Below, piece after piece: positions 34,701-45,000 of a stretch of DNA of 64,000 nt. Source of the DNA: Nectonema munidae (lineage: Eukaryota; Nematomorpha; Nectonematoida; Nectonematidae); NCBI GenBank assembly GCA_030549495.1, contig JAUIRK010000733.1, positions 38,822-102,821 of the forward strand, written 5' to 3'. The notes under the pieces were generated by a model. It did no database searches. It was not told the DNA's origin and worked only from the letters and a program-made list of their open reading frames with translations. The number at the start of each line of letters is the position of its first letter. Within the stretch, counting starts at the first letter, position 1. The position numbers and the translations under genes are program-made.

Positions 34701-37560
34701 GTGAAAGGTGAAATTTATATAGTCGCATTAAAAAATTTAATTATGTGTATGGGATATCAAAACCAAAATAGTATACTTTGATATACTAAAAAAAATAGAG
34801 GATGGGCGATTGCATCCTTTCTAAATCTGCCAATGTGTGTGACAAAATTTAAGAACAGGTAATATACCATTTTTACTTTTAGTTCGTCTTTTTTCACTTT
34901 AACCCATTTACGACCAATGTTCCTATTTTGGAACATAAGTAATTTCATCTTCGTCTGCTTTTTTCAATGACTTTGAATATAAATCGTCTGAGTTTTTTTA
35001 GATATCGTCTGCTTTGGTTGGTCTTAAATGGGTTAAGTTCGTTCTTATAAAATTCTTAATTTATATTTGAGCAAAAAATAAAGATCATTTTTTACTGAAT
35101 ATACTAAAATAAATCTTTTGGAAATTATTTCATCTTATCAGTGCATTCGAGTTTTCAAAACTTAGATAGTTAAATTACAATAAATTCTAATTTTTTTTAC
35201 TTTATTAGGTAATATTATAATTTTTACAATTTAATAGAGTTATACATTTGTTAATTATTTGATATAATGATATATCTAAATGAAACTTTGCGTTCTGAAA
35301 AAAGCACTTTATGCATTAAATAGAGTTAGTAATCATGATATTTACATAGTTTTCTATTCATTGTTAATCTAATGAATATTCATTAATATTTAATCAAATT
35401 ATTTAATAGAGTATCTATAAAAATACTTGTTTTTTGAAGTTATTTATTTTCATTATTATTTCATTTCATTGATAAATTTTTTTATCAAAAATAAATTAAA
35501 ATCCATTGAAAGGCTGTCCAGCTAAAGCAATATTGAGGTGGCTCAACATGTAGGGATAATAACTGCTGCAATCGAGTGCACTGATAGTTTCAATGCTTTG
35601 TTCTATCTTATCTCGACTTTGAGACATGTATGAATAGGGTGACACAAATTTTAGTTTATACTCTCCATAACTTTGAACAAAACTTTTTATCGCTTCTGTT
35701 TTGTGTATGCTTGCGTTATCAAGGATTATCCATGATTCCTTCTCAACTCCAATATGCTCATCCATTTTAGTAGTAGGCCTTTCATAAAATTAAAAAAATC
35801 AGAATTGCAACTTTCCTTTTCGATGATGTTAAAATAAATGACTTTATAACAATTCATAGCCAGAATTAAGACGTTTTCCTATTTTGGATCTAGCCTTAGT
35901 TCGGCTCAAATACAGGTTAAATCCGCTTTGGTCTACAAAAAGGATGCTTTCATGTGATTTAGGAGCTAGCTCACTAAATTCCAGGCCATATATCTTTTTA
36001 TGATAGAATTAGGTTTGTTGACTGACTCAATTTCTTTACTGCCTTTTTTCAAGGTAATTTTAAGGTGATTCACTAAATATTTGTGAATTGAAGTGATGGA
36101 TATTTTAATATTGTACCGAGCTTCCACTTTATTCTTTAGTTCTTTTAAAGTGTGCAAGGGATTTGTTTCAACTAACTGCTCTAAATAATTAAGCTTTTCT
36201 TCAGACAAAAGGCATTTTTTATGACCACTATGCTTTTTCGCGACCGATTCATCTAAAGAGTTTTGCAGTATTGTCTTAGCGGTTGAGTATTTAATTGAAA
36301 GATTTTTTGGCGCTTCTAAAATAGTCAAACCTTCATAACTTACCATTTTCACGAGTTCAGACTTTTTGTCTTTCGAAATTTTATTATATATTTAATATTT
36401 TGAGCAAGCAGACGAAAAAATTTATCACTGGAATGAATAAATTTAAAAAGACGTTATCAATACTATATTAAATAATTGATCAAAAAATTAAGTTTAAAGT
36501 CTCTAAGAATGCCAGCTCTACAAGAGAAGGTTTTCTCTAAGTTTTAAAATCTCGAATGCACTGATATGATGAAAGAATTTCCAAAAGATTTATTTTAATA
36601 TATTCAGTAAAAAATTATCTTTATTTTTTGCTCAAATATAAATTAAGAATTTTATAAGGACGAACTTAAAGTAAAAATGGTACATAATTAAAACGACTTT
36701 ACCACCTATATAAAGCACAATTAATCGATCAATATTTTTGCGTATCCTGACAATTTTGATATGATTTTGCTAGTTTAATTTTTTTACTATGTGGCCCGCA
36801 AAACAAGAGGTTTAGGGCGGCATGCTGTTCTTATTAATAAATTGAGAAACACTGTTTTAGATATTTTGAGTTTAAATATTACTTATTTTCTTTTTTAGGT
36901 CCAATTAGTAAAGCCACAGTTGGAAGAGTTGTTTTAAAAAAAGAATCCATTGTATCTAGAAATAGAAAATATTGGTTGGATTTGGTTGAAAATGAAAAAG
37001 GGCGCTATCTTAGAGTACTTTCTTTTCATTTCTTCTTTTAATATATTTCGAGTTTGTATTTTTTATAGGTCACTCAAATTATTACTCGTAATAACGAACG
37101 TTCTTTTATTTCTCTACCTGCTCAAGGTATAATTGAAATGCGTAATAAACTGACACAGTTGATTGACCACCATGCAACTCCCAACGGTATATTTATTCAA
37201 ATAGACGTAGCAACTTTTTATTTCATAACTTTTTTCACAGACATTAGTCAAGCAGCCCTTAAACTGGATAATATGCAGTTGGGATCTTCGAAAAGGTTGT
37301 TTTTGGATCTCATACATACTCCTAAAGGTCGTTTTCTTCGCATATCTGAGGTAAATTTCATTGGAGTTGCTTATATATTTTATCTAAAGGATGATTGTTT
37401 ACTGTTTAAGCATAAAAAATCTGGCAGATGTAACATTCATATTCCAGAAGCATCAATTGAAGGATTTAGAGATCTGTTAGTCTCATTTTTGGAACAAGCT
37501 GATTATGGTCAAGGTCCAAGTGGTAGTGCTGTTGTTGTCAAGACTGAAATAGAGAGTTAA
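25726..37560 (+). CDS. Pur-alpha family single-stranded nucleic-acid-binding protein, 8 coding exons
   Basis: Family role: Pur-alpha/beta proteins bind purine-rich single-stranded DNA and RNA in transcription control and mRNA transport. Coding exons: 25726-25768, 31729-31913, 31964-31993, 32062-32161, 36899-37014, 37069-37186, 37241-37350, 37411-37560. All introns are GT-AG and all phases agree, giving 283 residues. Repeat I starts at about residue 45: VVQIQYKRYYLDIKENKFG, FLKIVE, TRIVLSMDKVIEFRNAL. Repeat II starts at about 133: SRNRKYWLDLVENEKGRYLR, VTQIITRNNERSFISLPAQG. Repeat III starts at about 205: KRLFLDLIHTPKGRFLRISE, NIHIPEASIEGFRDLL. Exon 1 supplies the only usable upstream ATG. Introns range from 50 bases to 6 kb, and the large ones hold transposons. 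Odd: a 30-base third exon and a repeated 15-residue module across exons 1 and 2. Sequence is too diverged to choose alpha over beta. Confidence 0.93.
25769..28810. other. Pur intron 1, proximal part: no recognisable feature
   Basis: AT-rich intronic DNA between exon 1 and the Merlin element. Only short random frames were seen; no second-copy repeat or protein motif was recognised. Confidence 0.4.
28811..30699 (-). mobile_element. Merlin (IS1016-like) DNA transposon in Pur intron 1
   Basis: Inverted ends of about 80 bases are visible. The left arm at 28830 starts GGTTCTGTCAATCAAAAAAT and the right arm, in reverse complement from 30679, starts GGTTCCGTCAATCAAAAAAT; similarity continues outward through TTGGTAAT and inward to TGTTGTGATGTCAATCAAA. 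Inside, on the minus strand, are an N-terminal zinc ribbon (CNDCLQNC, then CWKCYVCGKK), FIYGWRREYSLDAI, the catalytic-type EIDES, VREGHWVFGAIERNS and IIVSDGWPAYRNI. This is the Merlin/ISXO2-like DDE order. Frame breaks separate the segments and the C-terminal end is missing, so it is inactive. No clean target-site duplication was identified. Confidence 0.9.
30903..31115. mobile_element. Small MITE with CAxxGxxGTAGCxAG ends
   Basis: The left end is CATTGGTGTAGCCAG; the right end, in reverse complement, is CAGCGACGTAGCTAGG. These are imperfect inverted repeats around a 213-base element with a long G run near 30937-30953. The flanks GCAGAAG and GCAGAGAAG resemble a decayed target-site duplication. 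There is no coding capacity. The class is not certain; such ends are common in invertebrate MITEs. Confidence 0.5.
31630..31691. repeat. Transposon terminus with G run just upstream of Pur exon 2
   Basis: A run of about 15 G at 31632-31646 is followed by GCCTCCCCCTCCGGATGTGCGCCCCTGA, which in reverse complement starts CAGGGGCGCACATCCGG (counting the base before it as C/T). It resembles the CAGxGGCGxAxCC ends seen elsewhere in this window. The end lies only about 38 bases before the NAGNAG acceptor of exon 2. The other end was not identified. Confidence 0.35.
31964..31993 (+). other. 30-base in-frame microexon of the Pur gene
   Basis: GTTCCTCCAATTAAATATCG followed by ten more bases, flanked by AG before and GT after, with introns of only 50 and 68 bases on each side. 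Both junctions are phase 0 and it encodes VPPIKYRDQQ. It falls in the loop of PUR repeat I between KIVE and TRIVLSM. Without it, the loop length equals that of Drosophila Pur-alpha as I recall it. Confidence 0.8.
32750..32900 (+). mobile_element. Possible pogo/Tigger transposase fragment in Pur intron 4
   Basis: The plus strand encodes ISGTHYIILADAIRYNKKSW followed by GSVKPSVIVNYRLQTE. This resembles the end of pogo/Tigger/jerky transposases (pattern: DAI, then AW--V-P-TI-NCFR-AGF). The Cys/Phe/Arg signature is not preserved and the piece is short, so the call is weak. Confidence 0.35.
33180..33350. repeat. Degraded piggyBac-type MITE, copy 2 of the TTAACCCATTTACG family
   Basis: TTAACCCATTTACGCTCAC at about 33244 and, inverted at about 33330-33350, TTCAACCGATTTATGCACGC (reverse complement). 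The interior CGTCTGCTTG matches CGTCTGCTTT inside the intact MITE at 34903-35032. The right TTAA has become TTGA. Just upstream (33197-33240) is a second short repeat (GGTGCATAAGTCGACCCC, GGGTATAAGTCGCCC). Confidence 0.45.
33505..33830. repeat. Possible hAT MITE terminus in Pur intron 4
   Basis: The right edge in reverse complement reads CAGTGATTCTCAAAGTGGG, a very common hAT end. A GGTGGCGTATCGTAAGGGTGC motif near 33517 may be near the other side. No coding sequence and no target-site duplication were found. Confidence 0.35.
34867..36680 (-). mobile_element. IS630/Tc1-mariner transposon with long inverted repeats, in Pur intron 4
   Basis: The arms 35035-35167 and 36535-36667 are inverted copies with roughly eight differences over about 130 bases; outer ends TACCATTTTTAC extend the element to flanking TA pairs at 34865 and 36681. 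Minus strand: a helix-turn-helix region at 36352-35966 (MVSYEGLTILEAPKNLSIKY, LSEEKLNYLEQLVETNPLHT), then after a frame change ILFVDQSGFNLYLSRTKARS with the first catalytic Asp, then WIILDNASIHKTEAIKSF (second Asp) and KFVSPYSYMSQSRDKIEQ. The GFNL-LRR-type pattern fits the IS630/mariner DDE group. The reading frame is broken at least twice, so it is inactive. The left arm is split by a MITE. Confidence 0.9.
34903..35032. mobile_element. piggyBac-type MITE (TTAA target) nested in a mariner arm
   Basis: A 130-base insert flanked by TTAA at 34899-34902 and 35033-35036. Its ends are CCCATTTACGACCAA and, inverted, CCCATTTAAGACCAA (14 of 15 identical). The outside sequence resumes exactly in the mariner arm (ACTTTAAGTTCG). 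TTAA duplications plus CCC/GGG ends mark piggyBac mobilisation. It contains TGTTCCAAAATAGGAACATT (inverted), like the motif flanking the piggyBac remnant at 22.5-23.6 kb. Confidence 0.87.
36775..36862. repeat. hAT-type terminus next to Pur exon 5
   Basis: In reverse complement it begins CAGTGTTTCTCAATTTATT and continues to GCATGCCGCCC and GCGGGCCACAT, a typical non-autonomous hAT end. It stops about 37 bases before the acceptor of Pur exon 5. The opposite end was not found; it may lie just outside the mariner element. Confidence 0.4.
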
Positions 37561-37802
37561 ATAAGTTTTTCAATTAAAATCAATGTATGTATCCTCATTA
37601 GTTTAATTATGTTTGTTCATTTAAAGATGTAAGCTTTTTCCGTTATTAAAGGTATAATTTTTCTAAAACTAAAGAATTAACATTGTGCTATTTTGAAGCT
37701 TTCTTACCATTATAGTTGTACTAATTTGATTTATTGCCTTTCTCAAGAAAGTTTTGTTTTTGCTGTTGAGCTTTAAACAATTTGAGTTGAAGCTCTTTTT
37801 TG

Positions 37803-37808
37803 AATAAA
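37803..37808 (+). promoter_or_regulatory. Polyadenylation signal of the Pur gene
   Basis: AATAAA about 245 bases after the TAA stop, followed by a T-rich stretch. It is the first exact hexamer downstream on this strand that I noticed. Confidence 0.5.
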
Positions 37809-38019
37809 ATATACTCTCTCATTTTCTATTTTTATTTCTATATCATTTTATATATCAGTTATTCTTCTTGTGTCAATCATATTCTCTCTGGCTAGTGGAC
37901 AAGTATTACTGATTATTAACCTGATAAAATACTAAAACATTTAACATGATTGCCAACATTAAATTTTATTCACTTTGTACTCGTTTTTGTGACGATAAAG
38001 ACGTTTTATTTCTTCTATA

Positions 38020-38282
38020 CAGCAATAGTCGCCAATCTTCCTAGCTTCATGGACTACTAAACCCACTAAAATTTAAAATTTTTGCGAAGCACTAATATAA
38101 ATTAAAAAAATTTTTTTTTTATTGATATATAAAATGAAGTATTAAATGTAAGAACAGGTGAGGTATTTTACCCCATCATGAAGAAGTTAGAAAGAAATGG
38201 GTTAAAAAAAAAATAAAAATGGGAATAATGCATATTTTTTGCGAGTCAAATTTTTATGCACCATTGGTTGCCGACCACTTCA
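38020..38282. repeat. Possible hAT MITE between the Pur and PH genes
   Basis: The left side is AATAGTCGCCAATCTTCC; the right side in reverse complement is AGTGGTCGGCAACCAATGG. These are imperfect inverted ends of the CAGxGGTCGxCAAxC type with an AT-rich core. No target-site duplication was confirmed. Confidence 0.33.
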
Positions 38283-39333
38283 TAGAGCGTAAAAAATCTT
38301 CTGTATTATATCTTACAAATACCGTATGTTTTTATAACGTTTAAAGTGCATACGTCTGAAATAAATTTATCTTTTCTTCGCTAGAAGGCGTCATTCGATA
38401 TCAAGCCAGCTTGTAGGTATCAAGTCTTTGCATCACAATTTTTCCCAGTGAAAGCTACCTTTGTGGATTAATAAATTTTAGTGCATTCGATCAATATGAC
38501 CCAATTCCACACTGTCAATTTGAGGCATTTTAAGGAGAGTAACTTTTATTTTTGATTGATGGATCCACGAATAACAATTCATGCTATTGACAAACATTTT
38601 GATAAACTTTCTTCTTATCTTGTAAAATATTTTCCCTTCCTCCTTAAACTCATATGATGGACTCAACATATTTTTTGACACCCTGAGGACTTGTATATGA
38701 GAAAGGAGAAGGAAAAAATGATTTCTTTCAAAGATCGTTCAACTATATATCAGACTTGGGGTCAAATTCATTGAAAATTTTCAAATACATTTCTTTTTGA
38801 AGGTACTTGAAATACGTTCAGAAATACATTTTGTTTTTATAGGTAAACTAACAATTAAGTATGCTCACAAATTGAGAATACGTTTAAATATTTTTAATTA
38901 TACCTATCTAATATTAAGATTTATACAACAAATAAAAATAAAGTCATTTATTTATTATATTGATGCTGTTATTTCAATTAATAAACATTAAAGTTTCAAA
39001 AGTAGTGTGATTTAAATGGCATCTTTCTGATCTGATATAGCATAGCAATTATAACTTTAAATGAGGCAGTAAGTTCGATTTAGCTTTTGTAGAAGCAGAT
39101 AACAGCTGGACAGTGCTACATTTTGCCTTACAGTTGCCCTCAATATTTTCTGGAACAACAACTGATTGAATACAATAGGCTTAGTTTTGGTAGAGATTGT
39201 AAAAATAAATGGTAGAAAAAAGGAACACTTGTATTTGTCACTTTGTTTACTATATATCGTAAGTAACGTTTAAGTCACAGAAACGCACAATGTCCAGATT
39301 TGTTTTAACCTTCTCTATACGCACATATTTTTT

Positions 39334-39403
39334 TATTACCCAAAAGTTTCATTAATAAAACCAGTTGGTATTACCCAAAAGTTTCATTAATAAAACCAGT
39401 TGG
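39334..39403. repeat. Perfect 35-bp tandem duplication
   Basis: Units 39334-39368 and 39369-39403 are identical (each begins TATTACCCAAAAGTTTC and ends AAACCAGTTGG). Perfect identity in such decayed DNA implies a recent duplication. Confidence 0.95.
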
Positions 39404-39426
39404 GTACATTTGACAAATTTTTGTGT

Positions 39427-40110
39427 GTTTAATTATTCGCCATATGCAAACATTGCTGAAGATACAGTAGATAGCTTCTGCTGGAATAAGAATATCTCTT
39501 TTCTGTGAAAAGTCGATCTTTATCAAAAACAATGGTTAAATGTATAAAATCATATAAAAAGTACTACACCTTCAGTAAAAGATTTGGAACAGGGTATGGA
39601 AAACCTGTATTTCCAAAAAAGAACTCTTTAAAAATAAAGTAGAATTACATCTTTTGGTTGAAAGCTTTGTGCCCTTTTTTTAAACATCTAAATTTGGATG
39701 AGAGTTTTCTACATTTAAAGGTAAAAACGTAAAGTTTTTATTGATAAAAGTGAAGTTGTAATAAATGATGATCCTTAAAGAAGAGTAAAATTGGCATCTG
39801 GTTACATTCATTCGGTTTGTATTGAAAAAAGTATCAAAATGTGTTATAAAGGCAGTTGAAAATGATAGAAAGAAATTTCCTAATCAAAGAAAAAAAAGTA
39901 AATCCTGATCAAAATTTGCTTTAAACTAATAAAATGTAAAATCATATTTTATATTTCTATTGTAATATTTTTCTTTATAAAAATGAACACTTTTTAGATT
40001 TGTCAAAACATTTGAGCAAAATTTTAACGCCATCTATCAGAAAAATATAAAAGGATAAACTTGGTTTGTGCAACAACATCTAAAATTGGTTGAAACTTTA
40101 AATTCATATT
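39427..40110 (+). mobile_element. Unclassified decayed repeat element, copy 2
   Basis: Aligns in the same orientation with about 15710-16480. Shared blocks in order include ATAGCTTCTGCT, AAAAGATTTGGAACAGG-type sequence, ATGGAAAACCTGTATTTC, AAATAAAGTAGAATTACAT, CATCTAAATTTGGAT, AGAAATTTCCTAATCA and TTTAACGCCATCTATCAGAA. Substitutions and small indels are spread evenly. No intact frame remains. Confidence 0.7.
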
Positions 40111-40975
40111 TGCGGTGTGTTTTTGCATCAGCAAAAAAGAGATAAGGGCGATATAAACTTTGTAATTGATTTAGACTAGTTAAAACATTTTCAATGTTCT
40201 TATGATAAATGTTATTTTCATTTGAAAATCTTTTTAAGGTAAAATAAATAATAGTTTTTTAAAATTTATACCTAATGTAAAAAATTAGCATAGACGAATC
40301 TATGATAGGATACTAAGGAAAATACCCTTCAAAGCAATTTATGAAAGGAAAGCCAATAAGATTTGGTTATAAAACGTTGATAATAATTTGCACTAAAGAT
40401 GATTAAATAAACACAAGTTTACCTTACGCTGGTAAAATTGAATATTATGATTCAAATTTTGTCATAGGGGGAGTGTAGTTATCCAAATCTACCAAAAATG
40501 ATTATGGCATCGTATGGATAATTTTTTGCTCTTTTACACTTGCTTGAAACTTACAAAAAACTGCAATTCGCTGTAACATGTGTAATGAGAAGTGATAGAA
40601 TGCAAAAGTAGAAGAAAATTTACTCAAAAAAATCGAGGAAGTTTTGATTTATAAATACGATAGAAATTGAAAAATAATAGTGATGAGTTTGCGGGATAAT
40701 AATGTCCTGAATTTCATTGGTATCAGAGTACAATCGAACAATGGGGCGAGTGGACAGAGCTAACCAAAATATTGTCCAATATCAAATGTGCATTCGTTTG
40801 AAAAACTGGTGGCAGCCTTATTCCATATTTTGATTCATGCTTGCTTACAGAATACTTGGTTTTTATATAAAAAAAGTTTACTATACAAGAAAAAACGAAC
40901 ACTGCTTGATTTTTATTAATAAATATTAAAAGTACATCTTAGTCTCATCATAACTTTTTATTTATATTTCTTAAA

Positions 40976-41450
40976 TTGCAAATAAAAAAAGTTGGACTAA
41001 GGTTTTATATCAATAGAATTATTATTATGAGATTTGAGTTGGTCATTAATGTGCAGTTTGTTAAACAATTGAATTTCGAAGGTAACGCTGCCAAGCACAT
41101 TCCTTACCTACTTCCCAAACTGTCAAAAAAGGCAAAAGCTGGAATTTTTGTTGTGCCCCAAGTAAACCATCCTATGAATTCTAAATTTTTTATGCAAAAT
41201 TGTTAAAAGTCGAAAAACAAGCATGGATGAGTTTTGTCGCGGCTTTATAAATTTTTTTGGAATCTACAAAGCCGAAAACTAAAAGAAATCATTGAAAACG
41301 TGTCAGCACATATCAAAGTATGCGATGTAGAATGTCTTTGAAATGACATGTAATGGACGCTCACCTTGATCTTTTTGAAAACAATGTGGCAGATTGTTCC
41401 AAAGATCACGCTGAAAGACTTCCTATAAATGCATTTTGCTTTATTTGTTT
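40976..41450 (+). mobile_element. Fragment of an unclassified multi-copy invertebrate gene family
   Basis: The plus strand reads NVQFVKQLNFEGNAAKHIPY, LLPKLSKKAKAGIFVVPQVN and, in other frames, KAWMSFVAAL, LKEIIENV and MDAHLDLFENN. This is the order of a widespread invertebrate repeat-encoded protein whose family form has F--G-HKAENY, LVE-L and HSHLD-F. Several frame breaks are present. I do not know its mobile-element class. Confidence 0.35.
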
Positions 41451-41879
41451 ATAGTTTGAACTAAGCAATCAGACACATTAAAAATAATATTCATTTTGCT
41501 TATGGAATTGTTTTATATAATAATAATTTTCAGATTCGACACATTCGTGAAAACTTAGACAAAATAATAATAACTCAAATGCTCGGATTTTAAAACTCAG
41601 CATTATTTGATATTCACTGAACGCGATCCAAGCTCTATGAGAATAGCTTTGATAAATCTCCTGTTTTTCTATCGAATCTTGGTTAGATTATCTTTTCAAC
41701 CATATCCGATATGTTTAAGAGTTTATTTATAATGAAAATTGCCTTAAGCAAAAATCACATCTTTAAATTTATTATCAATTTCAGGTATCAAAAATGGACA
41801 AACTTAATTGAAATGATGTTCATGGAAGCTAAAAAGATGGAAAGTTGTTAAAAACTACATTTAAAGGAGAAGGTAGGTT

Positions 41880-41885
41880 TTTATT
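41880..41885 (-). promoter_or_regulatory. Candidate polyadenylation signal of the PH/coiled-coil gene
   Basis: AATAAA on the minus strand about 175 bases after the stop of the last exon. The placement is reasonable, but other AT-rich variants lie nearby. Confidence 0.4.
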
Positions 41886-42060
41886 ATGCGAAGCATTAAC
41901 TTAAATAAAATTTTTAATAAAGGATTTTCATGTGAAAGCACAAAAATAGATTTAAAGAAAAAACATTGATACATGTTTTAAGATTTTCTTTTGTCATTTT
42001 TTATGCTGAAAAATCCGTATTCTCTTTCATGATAATCTGATTAACCGAATTCTTTCCCAA

Positions 42061-45000
42061 TTAAAGGTTGTAACGGGAAATGAGTTTAAGTAAAGCATCT
42101 TTAACGATGTCATCGATTCTTTCTTCATTCAGCATGATGGTAAGGAAATTGAGAAGAATTTTTATATCGTCTAATTTTACATTTTGGAAGTTTGTTTGAA
42201 CACACTGGTCATGTCTCTTTGGATTTGCCGTGTTTTCTCGGATTATTACACTTTCTCTTACACAATGTTTTGCTTCTTCCAAAACGTTCAAGACAAGATC
42301 GTCGCAGAAACCATCTACTTTTTTTAAATTCTCGATAATTAACAGAGAAATGCTGTCCTTTAATTTTCGGAAACAGATCTCATCATTCTGATTGCAAGGA
42401 TTTAAATAAAGACTATCCTGAGGAATCTTGCTTGTGATGATGGTTTCTTTAATTGTTTGTGTATTTTGATTTGTCCATCCTTGTTGCTCTTTTTTCCTTA
42501 TTGACACGGTGTTTATCTTTTTTTCCAAAGATTCTACCCCATTCTTAATTAAATTTTCAATCTTTAAGTCTAAATTCTCAAGTCTCTCTGAAAAGTATTT
42601 ACATTTATTACTTATATCTTGGTCACAGTTCTTAATGTATTTCTCAATATCAACATGGCTTGAACATATTTTCTCCCTTTTAACAGAACTTTTGCGAGAT
42701 TCTTTGTGTTTTACGGAGAGGAAAATACTTTCGTTTCTCTTGAAAATGTTGTTCACGATGAAACTACCTTCTTTTAAGAAATTTGAAACCTGTTCCAAAG
42801 ATTGCACAAGGTGAAGGAAATTTTTATCAAATTTAATCGACATTAAATTAACTTGTGTTCGTGTATTTATGATTTTTTCAGTGGAAACCATCAAATCTTT
42901 TAAGGATTGGAATAAGTACATGTGCTTTTGATAGCTATTTATGAGAAATTGTGTACACGATCTTGATGACATTTTGCTTAGTGAGCTATGGTTATCGTCT
43001 TTATGATTTTCTATCAATTTTGAAAGATTATCACATGCCGTTTTTTCCAATTGTTGCGTTTTATTCCTGTTTGTCATTTCATTCATCAGCTTACTTTCTA
43101 TTTCAAAAATCTTTCGCTTCAAAGCAAAGTTTGCATTTTTCTCATTTAGCAAATTCTCCCTTTCTTTGCGAATTTGAGCTTCTTTTTGAACCAACTTGCT
43201 ATTGAGCTCATCTATTCTCTCTTCTTCTTTCATACTATTCTTTTCGTACATCTTGACCATTTCTTTTTCGTCCGCATATTTTTTGTCTAAAACTCCGATT
43301 CTTTTCATGAGCTTACGAATCAAACAATTGTTTGATGGTATTTTTTCTTCAGTGTTTTCCAGGCCAAGCTCCTTTTCATTTAGAGAGCGAAAAATGTCAT
43401 CTTTCGCAACACTTTCTTTTTGGGGCAACAAAGATTCCAAATTCTCAATTTTTACTTCTTGAGATTTAATTGTTGACTGAGCTTTGGAAAAGCTTTCCTT
43501 TAAAACGTCCAATTGAAAATCTTTTGATTTTAAATCATCTTTACATTCCGTTAGCTTTGCACTCAGAACTTTGACTTCCCTATTTAATACGTCAAGTTTC
43601 GATTCATCCTTAAATAAACAAGAATCTGTTTTGTAGCAGTGATTAATATTGTAAATTGTGTCGCCTACCTCGTTACTTTCAGTTGAGTCATTGCAGTACA
43701 GTCCAACGTCTTTGTAATAGAACTTCTTTCTTCTATTTTGATACAGACGAATTCTTGTTCTTTCTAGCTCATTTTTCAAATAATCGTTCTAAAAAATATC
43801 CAATTTCATTAAACTATTTTTAACAAAACGAATTGAAACTTTGAAAAAGAAAGGAAAAAGGTGTTTTAAAAAAGCATCATTAATAATTTGAGAATCTGAA
43901 GGCGTCTAGAGGTATATTGCATATGCATACATGATCTTGATGGGAAATAGGATAGTATTTTTTTTGTGCAGAAATAATGTATCCGAATACATTTTAGCAT
44001 ACATATAAGCTCAAGCATTTGCAACGAAGTGAATATTGATGGTGTTAGAAACGCATTTCAATGTTTTCTTCATGGGGTCTTTTTAGAAAATATATAAAAT
44101 TTGAAAAATTGCTCTTGTATATATTTATCAATTTAGTTAGTTTTCAAGCTTACCTGGAAGATTTATCCGGGGAACAAAACCCACCAACATTTTTAAATAA
44201 CTAACTACATAAGTGCCAGGATTTTTATCAGTAAGTTTACGGGTGCAAATGTATGCTTTGGTTGAAAATTAAAAAAAGAAAAGTATATTTGTAGAAGTGA
44301 ATTTAAATGTTTAATTTGATCTTTGGAAAAAAAGTTTGTGCTGTAACGCATCTGCTACACATGAGATAGAACTTGATTAATCACCATCTTTACTTCAAAG
44401 CTGTAAAAAAAAATAAAAAGACAATATTTAGAGCATCTCAGGCTACGTTTTGACCATGATAAACACACAATGAAACCTCGAGTATCCGAATTTTCTGGTA
44501 TCCTAACAACTAACGTGCCCGTCTAAAGAAAAAACGAAAGAAATTTTCACGTATCCGGTCACTTTCTTTGTCTTCGAACCCTTAATTGTGATAATCTCTG
44601 ATATAGCAAGCTTATCAATGATTTTTTGAGTGCGAAGAAAATACTCGGGGTCAAAACTTTTCCTTGCTTGCTAATCGTGATGTGCTAGGCGCCAATGATG
44701 ACAAGATCCAATCATTCTAATATTTTTCTTTGAAAGATGTATAATTACAAGTTATGTGTTTTTATTGATCTACGACAAATTTATAGATTGCATATGTTTA
44801 ACGAATCACCCATTGATTTTTAATGTAATAAGCTCAAAAATTTATTTAGACAGGGAAACTAAAATAATCTACACAAATTTATCGTCGCTCATAAAAAAGG
44901 TTTAGACCTATGAAAATAGTTAGCATGATTTAATCTGCCTCTCGCATCCAACGACGTTTACAGTTAATTAAGTCCAAACGCGCAAAGCTTAATTAGAGCT

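Noticed and set aside
32162-36898. Search for a missing exon in Pur intron 4
   Set aside because: Exon 4 ends in phase 1 and exon 5 starts with the two bases that complete the codon, and the PUR linker length is normal, so no extra exon is needed.
42509-43462. Three plus-strand frames opposite the coiled-coil exon
   Set aside because: Low-complexity Ser/Phe/Leu-rich shadows of a lysine- and glutamate-rich coding exon.
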